Source of the DNA: Hydromonas duriensis
GTDB taxonomy: Bacteria > Pseudomonadota > Gammaproteobacteria > Burkholderiales > Burkholderiaceae
DNA length: 64,000 nt
Direction of reading: 5' to 3'
Assembly (NCBI RefSeq): GCF_004363775.1
Contig: NZ_SNZE01000003.1
Span: forward strand, 62,001 to 126,000
Below are positions 1-7,890 of the stretch, one piece after another. Under the pieces are notes generated by a model. It saw only the letters and a list, made by a program, of their open reading frames with translations. It ran no database searches and was not told where the DNA came from. Position numbers and translations under genes: made by a program. The number at the start of each line of letters is the position of its first letter. The first letter of the stretch is position 1.

Positions 1-137
1 TCATTGACAACGATGATTTCAACATGAGGGCTTTCAGCGCTCAATGTTTGCGTCAACGCGGCAATGAACGCTTCGATGTGTGACGACTCGTTGTGTGCGG
101 GAACGATACAGCTAATTTTAAAAGGCGTATTGGGCAT
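1..137 (-). CDS. Glycosyltransferase family 2, N-terminal part (cut by window edge)
   Basis: Partial gene: the first 45 codons are present and the rest lies beyond position 1. The translation begins MPNTPFKISCIVPAHNES and continues to EIIVVN, which is the first beta strand of a GT-A nucleotide-sugar binding fold (IVPAHNE followed by IIVVND). This is typical of family 2 transferases such as dolichyl-phosphate-mannose synthase or ArnC-like enzymes. It starts 17 bases after the stop of the GT39-like gene on the same strand, so the two are probably cotranscribed. A common pairing is a GT2 enzyme making a lipid-linked sugar and a GT39 integral-membrane enzyme transferring it. The family is clear; the sugar and acceptor cannot be told from this fragment. 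Confidence 0.8.
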   Translation of the reverse strand, partial: MPNTPFKISCIVPAHNESSHIEAFIAALTQTLSAESPHVEIIVVN

Positions 138-154
138 GGCGGCTTTACTATTCG

Positions 155-1762
155 TTATTGAGCGTGGTAATAGTATACCGTTGCGGTTAATGTCGCAACA
201 CTTGTGCCGAACCATGCGGGCGCAGGCACATTGAATGTTTTTTTGTCAATATTGCTTTGATGGGCTTGCAACCAAGTTTCGGTATTGCTTTTACATGCCA
301 GATAATCCGCAGGCGCGGCATACTTAGCTGGCAACAAAACACAGACGATCAGCCCATTCATGTGCTGCCAATCTTTCAGAGGGTTCAGCAAAGCATCTTT
401 AGAATCGGGCGTTGTTGGTAAAGCCCTTGGATGGTTGGCATTTTTCGCATCCATAAAATAAGCCAGCGATGCCGCTTCTTGCCACATGCCGCTCACCCAG
501 CCAATGTGCTGTGTGTTGGGGTCTTGCGCAATGGCGTTGGCGAGGGTTTCTCGAGGAATGCTGATTTGACCATACGGGGTGTTGACCAACACGCCTCGCC
601 CCGCGCCAACCAACGCAACCAATGTCCAAATACACAGCATCACGCGCCACAATTGAGCTAATGTGATGCTGTCCATCGGGCGTTGCCTTTTGGCAATGGC
701 TAAAATAGGCAGTGCGTACCAAATAGGAATGGCCCAGTGCGCCGTCAGTTCAACAAAACCCGTGATGGCAAAGGCAATCGAAATCAACATGGGCAACAAC
801 GCAAACGCTAGACACAAGAGACCATCGGACGCTCGTGGGAATGTTGTTTTAAAAAACATCGACACAGACTTGGTTATATTGGCTATAGACTGCTTAGAGT
901 TGTGCTCAGAATCAGGTCGTAACAAGCAAATAAAAGCCGCCAGCCATAACAACACCGCATAATAGTAATAACTTGCCGCAAAGCTAATCAGGTGCTTAAT
1001 CGACACATGCCCATCACCCTGCTCTTCGGCGTATTTAAACGTGATGTAATCGTGTGCTTTAACCCATTGAAGATGAGGCATTAAGAAAATCAAAAAAAGC
1101 ACAAGCGACACGTAAGGCTTACTGCTTCGATACCAACGGCGTCCAACGGGATGAAGGAGCGAGGCTATAAAAAAACCAAACAACAATACCCCCGTGTAAT
1201 ACTTGCCGAGCATGCCCAGCGCAGCAAACAGAGCCAAAGCCACCGTGCTCAAAATACCTCGCCAGCCCTTTTCAAGCCAACTTTTCAATAAAAATACCGT
1301 GGCCCAAACCCAAAAAGGCAGCAACACAGCATTCGCATTGTACTTTGAGGCCAACGTGCTCAAAGGAAACAGCAGGCTGCCGAAAGCAACCGCAGTCCAC
1401 TGTATATCTGCGACCGTTTCATTGCTGCGCAAAGGCGAGTTGGATAATGAGGCATTCAGAGCGAATATTTTGGCAAGTGCCGCAATGCCCCATAAGGTCA
1501 ATCCGACATTGAGCCAAGCGAGTAAGTAATAACTCCATACCGTTGTTGGCATCCACATAAACCATGCGTGCACAATCCAAGCCACCAAAGGCGGGTGTTT
1601 GAAAGTCCCCCAATCCATGCTTTGTGCCCACGCATAGTTTTCAACCATGTCGCCGTAATTGTCCAAGCCTCGATTGAATAAGGATGTGACCAGCCACCAC
1701 AACAAAACGTGGATTAAAATTAAGTACGGCCAAGTTGGTCGGCGAGGAACTAGGTTGTTCAT
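155..1762 (-). CDS. GT39-family (ArnT/PMT-like) membrane glycosyltransferase
   Basis: A 535-residue multi-pass inner-membrane protein. The N-terminus has a membrane segment (about residues 10-30) followed by a first periplasmic loop with an acidic DMVENYAWAQ stretch and then KHPPL, the arrangement of the family's catalytic loop (Asp/Glu after the first helix, then H-P-P). Many hydrophobic segments follow. Relatives (ArnT, PMT) use polyprenyl-phosphate sugars as donors and modify lipid A or proteins at the periplasmic face. The GT2 gene 17 bases downstream fits as the maker of the lipid-linked donor. The acceptor is unknown: no arn operon genes lie in the window, so lipid A modification is only one possibility. 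The first ATG, at 1762, is used. Confidence 0.8.
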   Translation of the reverse strand: MNNLVPRRPTWPYLILIHVLLWWLVTSLFNRGLDNYGDMVENYAWAQSMDWGTFKHPPLVAWIVHAWFMWMPTTVWSYYLLAWLNVGLTLWGIAALAKIFALNASLSNSPLRSNETVADIQWTAVAFGSLLFPLSTLASKYNANAVLLPFWVWATVFLLKSWLEKGWRGILSTVALALFAALGMLGKYYTGVLLFGFFIASLLHPVGRRWYRSSKPYVSLVLFLIFLMPHLQWVKAHDYITFKYAEEQGDGHVSIKHLISFAASYYYYAVLLWLAAFICLLRPDSEHNSKQSIANITKSVSMFFKTTFPRASDGLLCLAFALLPMLISIAFAITGFVELTAHWAIPIWYALPILAIAKRQRPMDSITLAQLWRVMLCIWTLVALVGAGRGVLVNTPYGQISIPRETLANAIAQDPNTQHIGWVSGMWQEAASLAYFMDAKNANHPRALPTTPDSKDALLNPLKDWQHMNGLIVCVLLPAKYAAPADYLACKSNTETWLQAHQSNIDKKTFNVPAPAWFGTSVATLTATVYYYHAQ

Positions 1763-1868
1763 TATTTGAGTTGTGTTCGCTACAAGTTGAGATGAAATGC
1801 GCTTTATTGCTCGCTATTTGAGCAACCCGTTATTAAAGCATATTTCGACAGTCAGCCAAAGGCTATGG

Positions 1869-1894
1869 TAAAAATAAGCCATTCATAATGGCTT
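1869..1894 (-). terminator. Intrinsic terminator after metW
   Basis: Read on the minus strand, AAGCCATT / AATGGCTT form an 8-bp stem (1876-1894) with a 3-nt loop, followed by ATTTTT. It lies about 30 bases past the metW stop and would end the metX-metW transcript. Confidence 0.7.
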
Positions 1895-1926
1895 GACCCT
1901 TGGTTCATTTGCTTCGCTGAAGGGGG

Positions 1927-2577
1927 TTATTTTTGAATGTCTTTGTATAGTTTAAACACGGCCAAGCTGCCACGCGCATTGGGTGCAAACCGAATCACTT
2001 TGTCATCGCGCAGCACCACTTGCTCAAGCACTTGAGTGCCCACATCATGGGCAAGTTGGATAAAGTCGGGAATGGTTAAAACCCGAACATTTGGCGTGTT
2101 ATACCACTGGTAAGGCAGCGTTTTTGAAACGGGCATGCGTCCTTTGAGTACGGATAAGCGGTGCGGCCAATAACCAAAGTTGGGAATGGAAACAATCGCG
2201 GTTTTGCCAACGCGAACAATTTCGCGCAGCATTTCTTCGGTCTTGTGTACGGCCTGCAAAGTTAACGACAAAATGGCGACATCAAAGCTGTTGTCCTCAA
2301 ACCACGTTAATCCTTGTTCTAAATCTTGTTGCAGCACATTCAAACCTTTGCTGATGCACGCCTGTACATTGCTGTCCTTAAGTTCGACACCGTACCCCGT
2401 GATGTCTCGCTCCGTGCGCAGCTTGTGTAACAAGCTGCCATCGCCGCAGCCCAAGTCAAGCACATGCGCACCTTGAGGCACCCACGCGCTGATGACGTTA
2501 AAATCAGGCCGCTCAACGCCTGCAATCAGGTCCGCCAAATTGAGTTCTTTTTCGATAGCCGTTGTGTGCACACTCAT
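1927..2577 (-). CDS. metW: Methionine biosynthesis protein MetW
   Basis: 216-residue class I SAM-methyltransferase-like protein. [12 protein letters not shown] (about residues 39-50) is the glycine-rich SAM-binding motif I, and [14 protein letters not shown] is a stretch typical of MetW. MetW is regularly encoded right after MetX in beta- and gammaproteobacteria and is needed for, or boosts, homoserine acylation; a methyltransferase substrate is not firmly established. The start codon overlaps the metX stop by 4 bases (ATGA), so translation is coupled. Length and synteny match the family closely, so the assignment is firm even though the biochemical role is less well defined. Confidence 0.93.
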   Translation of the reverse strand: MSVHTTAIEKELNLADLIAGVERPDFNVISAWVPQGAHVLDLGCGDGSLLHKLRTERDITGYGVELKDSNVQACISKGLNVLQQDLEQGLTWFEDNSFDVAILSLTLQAVHKTEEMLREIVRVGKTAIVSIPNFGYWPHRLSVLKGRMPVSKTLPYQWYNTPNVRVLTIPDFIQLAHDVGTQVLEQVVLRDDKVIRFAPNARGSLAVFKLYKDIQK

Positions 2578-3719
2578 GCCGCCCCTCCCTCGCTCAAGCT
2601 AATATTATTGAAATAAGCGCGCACCGCCTTGTGATAACGTGCGTCATCGAGTAAAAAAGCATCGTGTCCGTGAGGCGCGTTGATTTCTGCGTAAGTGACT
2701 TTACGCTTGTTTTTAACTAAAGCCTGAACCAATTCGTGGCTGGTTTCAGGTGAAAAACGCCAATCGGTGGTAAATGAGGCAATGAAATATTGCGCCCTTG
2801 TCGCAGCCAATGCGCCGCTTAAACTGCCACCAAACTCACGAGCAGCATCAAAATAATCCAAGGCTTTGGTGATTAATAAATACGTGTTGGCATCGAAATA
2901 ATCAGCGAATTTATCGCCTTGATAGCGCAGATACGATTCTATTTCAAACTCCACATCGTAATTGAAACGATAGTCATCGCTAGTGCGCAATTCACGCCCA
3001 AATTTTTCGGCCATTGCATCGTTTGATAAATAAGTGATGTGTCCAATCATGCGAGCCACGCGCAAACCACGACGAGGCACAACACCATGCGCGTAAAAAT
3101 GCCCACTATGAAAATCAGGGTCAGTCAAAATGGCCTGACGCGCGACATCATTAAAAGCGATATTCTGTGCCGAAAGTTTTGTGGTGGAGGCGATGATGAC
3201 GCAATGACGCAAGGCAGTTGGATAATGTATGCTCCACGCCAAGGCTTGCATGCCACCTAAGCTACCGCCCATAACGGCCGCCCATTGTTCGATGCCCAGT
3301 TTTTCCATCAAGCGTTTTTGCGCATCCACCCAGTCTTCGACGGTCACCACTGGAAAATCAGAGCCATAGGGCTTGCCTGTGGCGGGGTTGGTGTGCATGG
3401 GGCCTGTTGAACCAAAACAAGAGCCGATATTGTTCACGCCCACCACAAAAAAACGATTGGTGTCCACAGGCTTACCTGGGCCGACCATATTATCCCACCA
3501 ACCTATCTCACCCGCCTCGTTGACGCCTGCCACATGATGTGACGCGTTAAGGGCATGGCAAATCAATACCGCATTGTCGCGTGCCGCATTCAGTGTGCCG
3601 TATGTTTCATAAACCAAATGGTAATCGCGTAAACTGGCTCCGCTTGCCAGAGGCAATGGCGCATCAAACGACATGGTGTTCGCTTTGGTTTGCAAGGTGG
3701 ATGATGGTTGTGTTGACAT
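2574..3719 (-). CDS. metX: Homoserine O-acyltransferase MetX (succinyl- or acetyl-)
   Basis: 381-residue alpha/beta-hydrolase enzyme that acylates L-homoserine, the first committed step of methionine synthesis. The nucleophile elbow [10 protein letters not shown] puts the catalytic Ser near residue 153. Asp and His partners are expected in the TTDWRFSP and PHGHDAF stretches. The oxyanion region [11 protein letters not shown] is also present. Many betaproteobacterial MetX proteins use succinyl-CoA (MetXS) despite their resemblance to acetyltransferases, so the acyl donor is left open. It is the first gene of a metX-metW operon with a 4-base overlap. A roughly 130-nt leader with a terminator-like hairpin precedes it, hinting at control by attenuation. 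The Shine-Dalgarno is weak (GGAT about 8 bases before the ATG). Confidence 0.93.
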   Translation of the reverse strand: MSTQPSSTLQTKANTMSFDAPLPLASGASLRDYHLVYETYGTLNAARDNAVLICHALNASHHVAGVNEAGEIGWWDNMVGPGKPVDTNRFFVVGVNNIGSCFGSTGPMHTNPATGKPYGSDFPVVTVEDWVDAQKRLMEKLGIEQWAAVMGGSLGGMQALAWSIHYPTALRHCVIIASTTKLSAQNIAFNDVARQAILTDPDFHSGHFYAHGVVPRRGLRVARMIGHITYLSNDAMAEKFGRELRTSDDYRFNYDVEFEIESYLRYQGDKFADYFDANTYLLITKALDYFDAAREFGGSLSGALAATRAQYFIASFTTDWRFSPETSHELVQALVKNKRKVTYAEINAPHGHDAFLLDDARYHKAVRAYFNNISLSEGGAA

Positions 3720-3886
3720 AAAAAGTATCCAAACAAAAACCCAAGGGTTCGTTCAACGATTCGCTAAACGCCCCCTTGGGTGAATCATTTAGCCGTTTTG
3801 GGTTTAATACTGATTAACCCGCGCCCGCAAGCAGATGACAAATCGGCGCATGGCGGTAATGTAACACAGCCCTGTTTTTTAAGCAA
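3720..3886 (-). promoter_or_regulatory. metX promoter and possible attenuator leader
   Basis: Minus-strand promoter: -35 TTGCTT (3886-3881), 17-base spacer, -10 TACATT (3863-3858), predicting a start near 3851 and a leader of about 130 nt. Just before the metX ATG a 9-bp perfect stem (ACCCAAGGG, 3781-3773, with CCCTTGGGT, 3747-3739) is followed by TTTTGTTT, like an intrinsic terminator. An upstream near-palindrome (3800-3820, GGGTTAAT...ATTAAACCC) and GCTAAA (3796-3791)/TTTAGC (3769-3764) give alternative pairings that could compete with it. A ligand or leader peptide is not identified. Confidence 0.55.
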
Positions 3887-4066
3887 CGCCAAGCCGCCGT
3901 CAAGCCTGACGCTGGATGCGGTGTTTGTTAGATTGTTTTCATTCGGTTGTTAAAGCTTAAATTAAAACTTAAATTTAAGCCAATCACTTGCTTTAATATT
4001 CAGTTAAATGGATAGGTATACAATCGCTGTATATTGGGCGAAGGCTGGTTTTGAAAAGGAAAACAC
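3887..4066 (+). promoter_or_regulatory. Upstream region of the two-component operon with CTTAA repeats
   Basis: Non-coding DNA before the response regulator. Two direct repeats, CTTAAATT (3956-3963) and CTTAAATTT (3968-3976), are spaced 12 bases apart, and TTAAA also recurs at 3950, 3957, 3962 and 3969. OmpR-family regulators bind tandem half-sites about one helical turn apart, and PmrA/QseB-type boxes contain CTTAA halves, so autoregulation is plausible. The ribosome-binding sequence AAAGGAAAA precedes the ATG. No clear -35/-10 pair was found. Confidence 0.35.
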
Positions 4067-4774
4067 ATGCGTTTATTGTTGGTCGAAGACGATGCGCTGC
4101 TTGGTGAAGGTTTGGTCGATGGCTTGACCGAGGCAGGTTTTTTAGTCGATTGGTTGCGTGATGGCCAGTCAGCGATAACGGCCTTGCAAACGCAACAAAC
4201 ATTCGATGTTATGGTACTGGACATTGGCCTGCCCGTGAAAGATGGCTTGCAAGTCTTGCAGTGGATGCGGGCTCAAAAAATGCTGCTGCCTGTTTTGCTA
4301 TTGACAGCGAGAGATGCAATTGAAGACCGTGTACTGGGTTTGAACGCGGGCGCGGACGATTATTTGATTAAGCCCTTTGCTTTAACTGAGTTAGTGGCGC
4401 GTTTGCTCGTGTTGTTGCGCCGTCAAGCCCAGCAGCCAACCAACGTATTGATGTGGCGTGATTTTGAGCTGGACATCGCACATCAAAGCGTATCGCAACA
4501 AGGCAAAGGCTTGGCTTTGTCGGCGATTGAATTTCGCCTCATGCACATTCTGGTCGCCAATCGACCGCACCACATCTCGCGCACGCAGCTCGAAGAAAAA
4601 CTATATGGCTGGCAGGTGGACATTGAAAGCAACGCTTTAGACGTGCATTTATCCCATTTGCGCAAAAAACTGGGCGCAGATGCCATTGTCAATACGCGCA
4701 ACCTTGGTTGGCGCATGGGCGATGAGCAGGGTGAGTCCACTCAATCGGAGACATCTCATGATCCGCTGGTTTAA
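4067..4774 (+). CDS. OmpR-family response regulator (QseB/PmrA-like)
   Basis: 235 residues. The receiver domain (about 1-115) has the acidic pair EDD at 7-9, the phospho-acceptor Asp in VLDIGLP near residue 51, Thr in LLLTARD and Lys in LIKPF. A C-terminal winged helix (about 125-222) contains the SAIEFRLMHIL, SRTQLEEKLYGW and SNALDVHLSHLRKKL elements characteristic of the QseB/TctD/PmrA branch. The partner kinase starts inside its 3' end (17-base overlap), so the pair is translationally coupled. Expected role: DNA-binding regulator responding to an envelope or metal signal. Its targets are not evident from the neighbours, though the repeats upstream suggest it regulates its own operon. Confidence 0.92.
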   Translation: MRLLLVEDDALLGEGLVDGLTEAGFLVDWLRDGQSAITALQTQQTFDVMVLDIGLPVKDGLQVLQWMRAQKMLLPVLLLTARDAIEDRVLGLNAGADDYLIKPFALTELVARLLVLLRRQAQQPTNVLMWRDFELDIAHQSVSQQGKGLALSAIEFRLMHILVANRPHHISRTQLEEKLYGWQVDIESNALDVHLSHLRKKLGADAIVNTRNLGWRMGDEQGESTQSETSHDPLV

Positions 4775-6179
4775 GTCTTTTCAGTTGTCATTGATTTGGC
4801 GCATGACGGTTTTGTTGCTGTGTTCCACAGTGATTGTTTGGGGCTTGTTTTCGGCGGTCTTGACTTGGGAAGCCAAACGAATGACGCGTTGGGCATTGGT
4901 GCAGCAACATATCCAATTTGCCGACATGCTGTGGGACAACCTTGATGATGACGACGACGATAATCAAGGCCGTCAAGCAACGCGCGATACAAATCATGAG
5001 CCACGTGAACACCGACAAAAAACACCAGCAACAGACATGTTGTGGGAAAAACTGGATGGTCGGTTGAGCGAGTCCAATAATCGAGGTCATGCACTCGGAA
5101 TGGGGACGGGGTTGGAGTTCGCCATTTATGATTTACAAACGGGGGCTTTGCTCAATGCCAGCAGCACCCCTGCACTGCCCCGTCAGTATGATTTCTCAAA
5201 AAAACCTCATATTGTCCAGTTCAATGAGCGTAACTGGCTGGTTTCTGCACGCCAAAGTGACGAGTTGGAATTGGTTGTCGCCTCCCCCAATGACGGTGCG
5301 ACCGAGTTGGCGATGATTCTGGCCCAGCGCATGGCGGCGGTGGCATTGTTGGGATTGTTGCTACTGATTCCTGTTTTGTACTGGGCTTTGCGCCGTGGAC
5401 TAAAGCCCATTCATGCGTTCACGGATGATGTGGCGACTCGGGCGGTGGACAATCTGGCTCCAATGACGATGAGCGTTCCCAAAGAATTAAAGCCTTTACA
5501 GGAGCGGCTGAATTTATTATTCCTGCAAGTGGAACAAACCCTCGCTCGCGAGCAGCGATTTACAGCGGATGCGGCACACGAGCTGCGGACGCCTTTGGCT
5601 GCAACACGATTACAGCTTGAGCTCGCCGCAACTAGCCAGCGCCTTGATATTCGTGAAAAGGCCTTGAATAAAGCCACGCAGGCGGTTGATCGCGCCACTC
5701 ATGTGGTCAGTCAATTGTTGCTCTTGGCGCGATTGGAGCATGGTTCTGAGATTGAACATCAACCGATTGATTTTGAGCGATTGGTCAAAGATGCGTTGGT
5801 CGAGGCGGGGTTTCCAGATGATGCACATCATATTCAGGTGGACGCGCGTCCGACCGTGCTCGGACAACCGCTGTTGTGGGCATTGGTCTTGCGCAACCTC
5901 ATCGACAATACCCAACGTTATGCGGGTGAGGGTGCGCAGATATTTGTGCACATCACTCAACGGGCCTTGGTCATCAGCGATACAGGTTGCGGCCTCGATG
6001 CGGCACAAAAAAGCCGTTTAGGTGAGCGTTTTTATCGCCCCGCTGGGCAAACGGCGACGGGTGCTGGTTTGGGGTGGTCAATCATCATGCGAATCGCGCA
6101 GTTGCACCAAACCGAGATTGAAACATTTGATGTGCAACCTCATGGTTTCGGGGTGAAGTTCAGCTTTCCTGTTGTGTAA
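4758..6179 (+). CDS. Sensor histidine kinase (QseC/PmrB-like)
   Basis: 473 residues from ATG 4758, chosen because GGAG (4747-4750) lies 7 bases upstream and the next residues MIRWFKSFQLSL lead into the first membrane helix (about 17-36). The periplasmic sensor region (about 37-190) is unusual: DMLWDNLD (56-63) runs into six consecutive Asp (63-68), and a second copy, DMLWEKLD, occurs at 93-100. A second helix (about 192-212) and HAMP-like linker follow. The dimerisation motif is AHELRTPL with phospho-acceptor His near 274, and the ATPase domain has N (LRNLIDN), DTGCGL and GAGLGWSI boxes. Acidic periplasmic patches in PmrB and PhoQ bind metals, so cation sensing is a reasonable but untested guess. 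Confidence 0.92.
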   Translation: MIRWFKSFQLSLIWRMTVLLLCSTVIVWGLFSAVLTWEAKRMTRWALVQQHIQFADMLWDNLDDDDDDNQGRQATRDTNHEPREHRQKTPATDMLWEKLDGRLSESNNRGHALGMGTGLEFAIYDLQTGALLNASSTPALPRQYDFSKKPHIVQFNERNWLVSARQSDELELVVASPNDGATELAMILAQRMAAVALLGLLLLIPVLYWALRRGLKPIHAFTDDVATRAVDNLAPMTMSVPKELKPLQERLNLLFLQVEQTLAREQRFTADAAHELRTPLAATRLQLELAATSQRLDIREKALNKATQAVDRATHVVSQLLLLARLEHGSEIEHQPIDFERLVKDALVEAGFPDDAHHIQVDARPTVLGQPLLWALVLRNLIDNTQRYAGEGAQIFVHITQRALVISDTGCGLDAAQKSRLGERFYRPAGQTATGAGLGWSIIMRIAQLHQTEIETFDVQPHGFGVKFSFPVV

Positions 6180-6264
6180 AGTCGCTTGTTAAAATCGTTT
6201 ATTTAAAATGTTTAATATGCCTAAGGTTTATTATTGACCCGTTTACCCAAGCTGTTGCCTTCGT

Positions 6265-6585
6265 TTGGTATCTGCTTGGTGTTTAATAGATGCCTTTGTG
6301 ATGTGTTTAATAAATAAAAGAATAAAGGGCTGGCGTGTTGCGTTGATGACAAGTTTACTCGGTGGCCTTGTGTTGCTCAGTGCGTTCGCGGGCTACCTTT
6401 TGTTGGCCCATGCCTCTGTATCGACCATCAGCGCAATTTTGGCATTTGGCGTTGCGGCTTTATTGTACTTGGTGACGGATGAGTTGTTGGTTGAGGCGCA
6501 TGAGGTTGAAGAAAAACCTGTTTCAACTTTGTGCTTATTTGCTGGGTTTTTAGTGTTTTGGGCCATTCAATTAATGAACAGTTGA
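6265..6585 (+). pseudogene. C-terminal remnant of a ZIP-family metal transporter
   Basis: An open frame of about 106 codons (TTG at 6265, or ATG at 6301) whose translation contains AFGVAALLYLVTDELLVEAH followed by a last hydrophobic helix. This is the typical end of ZIP divalent-metal transporters (helices VII-VIII). A whole ZIP protein is about 250-300 residues. Here an in-frame TGA at 6235 closes the frame upstream, and I see no ZIP-like N-terminal half in any frame between the kinase stop and this point. The likely reading is a 5'-deleted gene, possibly not translated. A terminator follows at 6611. Confidence 0.55.
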
Positions 6586-6610
6586 GTTGAGGCGGTTGAT
6601 ATTTTCAATT

Positions 6611-6643
6611 AAAAAAGCCATGAACGAATGTCATGGCTTTTTT
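6611..6643. terminator. Bidirectional terminator
   Basis: AAAAAAGCCATGA pairs perfectly with TCATGGCTTTTTT (13 bp, 7-nt loop). The T-tracts on both strands serve the ZIP remnant (plus) and the isomerase gene (minus), which converge here. Confidence 0.85.
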
Positions 6644-6662
6644 ATTGTCCGATGCGCTGCTG

Positions 6663-7418
6663 CTAAAAGTTAGGCTTGCGCTTCTCTAAAAAAGCAGTCA
6701 TGGCTTCGCGGGCGTCATTTCCTTTTAACAACTGAGCGAAAGATGAAATTTCAGCGTCTAGGCACTGATGTAAAGCATTGGCATTGGCGGTTTTAAGTAA
6801 ACGCTTGGTTTCACGCATGGCGCTGGGGCTTTTTTCTGCCAACCGATGGGCTTGGTGCACGGCATAACGCAAGGTTTCATGATGCGGCAGTATGTGTGTC
6901 ACCATTTGCATATCGAAAGCGTCTTTAGTACTAAAAAACTCACCGAACATGAGCTTTTCGGCCGCACGCAAATAACCCGCCCGTTGAGGCAGCAACAAAC
7001 TCGAGCCACCTTCTGGGCATAAAGCCAGATTGATGAAAGGCAGTTGAAACTTGCTGTCTTCTGCGGCCACAACAAAATCGGCATGCAATAACATGGTGGC
7101 ACCAATCCCAACCGCCACACCGTTGACGCACATGACCAAAGGTTTTTGCAAGTCACGCAAGGTGTATAAAAATTGAATCACGGGACTGTTCGCGTCATTG
7201 ATGGGGTTTTCGAGAAAGTCGCTCAAGTCGTTGCCCGCGCAGAACATTTCAGGTAACCCGTATAGCAAAATGACGCGCACATTATCATCGGCATCGTATT
7301 CGCGCAAAATCGTCACCATGGCATCATACATGCGGGCGGTGAGCGCATTTTTGCGCTCAGCACGGCTGATTTGAATGTGTCCGACATGAGCGTCGTCAAT
7401 GTGAGAAAGGATGCTCAT
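6663..7418 (-). CDS. Enoyl-CoA hydratase/isomerase family protein (ECI2-like)
   Basis: 251-residue crotonase-fold enzyme. FCAGNDL (59-65) and GVAVGIG (100-106) form the CoA-thioester oxyanion hole. CPEGGSS (134-140) has a Glu in the position seen in delta3-delta2-enoyl-CoA isomerases of the ECI2/PECI type (PEGCSS). It may therefore shift double bonds during unsaturated fatty-acid oxidation rather than hydrate them, though family members are hard to separate by sequence. It ends the leftward fatty-acid cluster, 30 bases after the MAPEG gene. The first ATG at 7418 fits the family N-terminus. Confidence 0.85.
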   Translation of the reverse strand: MSILSHIDDAHVGHIQISRAERKNALTARMYDAMVTILREYDADDNVRVILLYGLPEMFCAGNDLSDFLENPINDANSPVIQFLYTLRDLQKPLVMCVNGVAVGIGATMLLHADFVVAAEDSKFQLPFINLALCPEGGSSLLLPQRAGYLRAAEKLMFGEFFSTKDAFDMQMVTHILPHHETLRYAVHQAHRLAEKSPSAMRETKRLLKTANANALHQCLDAEISSFAQLLKGNDAREAMTAFLEKRKPNF

Positions 7419-7448
7419 TTTATGTCCTCATGAGTTTGAAGGTGGGGG

Positions 7449-7832
7449 TTACGACAACGCAGACGCGATGTATAATCCAAGAATACACACCATGCCTACT
7501 GTCCAGACCAACGAACGTTGTGTCGCCAAGTCCTTGGCGTAGCACCATAAATATACGATGCGCGCAACAATGAACACACCAGCAAGCAGATTCAAAGTAC
7601 TTGCTTGAACATGAAGCATCGTCGCCAACAATACGGCGGGCGCAAACATGATTAAAGCTTCCCAGCTGTTCGCTTGGGCGGCCACCATCCGTTTGTGCAT
7701 AGAACCTTCGGGCAACTGCTCCAAATAAGCGCGTGGGTTGTGGTTGTCAAAGCCTGGTTGCGATTTGGCGATTGCCACTGCAACGATGGGTAGGATAGTC
7801 GCTAATAACAGCATCCAATGAGCAAAAAGCAT
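7449..7832 (-). CDS. MAPEG family membrane protein
   Basis: 127 residues with four predicted membrane helices. The stretch RMVAAQANSWEALIMFAPAV (about 48-67) contains the conserved A-x-x-N-x-x-E segment of MAPEG proteins (membrane-associated proteins in eicosanoid and glutathione metabolism), and ARIVYLWCY matches the third-helix region. Bacterial members are mostly uncharacterised; some are glutathione S-transferases. It lies between the fadA-type thiolase, after a terminator, and the isomerase gene, and is probably cotranscribed with the latter. Confidence 0.85.
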   Translation of the reverse strand: MLFAHWMLLLATILPIVAVAIAKSQPGFDNHNPRAYLEQLPEGSMHKRMVAAQANSWEALIMFAPAVLLATMLHVQASTLNLLAGVFIVARIVYLWCYAKDLATQRSLVWTVGMVCILGLYIASALS

Positions 7833-7851
7833 GATGATTCCAATCTAAATT

Positions 7852-7872
7852 AAAAAGCCCATTGACATGGGC
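7852..7872 (-). terminator. Intrinsic terminator after the thiolase gene
   Basis: Minus strand: GCCCAT-GTCA-ATGGGC stem (7872-7857) followed by TTTTT. It lies just past the thiolase stop (7891), so the MAPEG and isomerase genes depend on read-through or their own promoter. Confidence 0.75.
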
Positions 7873-7890
7873 AAAGTGAGGTTGAGAAAA

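Noticed and set aside
3760-3850. SAM-II riboswitch in the metX leader
   Set aside because: The GCTAAA and hairpin order is only loosely similar; I could not align the core pseudoknot, so it is left as a hypothesis to test with a covariance model.
3796-3851. Short leader peptide frame (MRRFVICLRARVNQY) in the metX leader
   Set aside because: No methionine enrichment and no Shine-Dalgarno; not convincing as a classical attenuator peptide.
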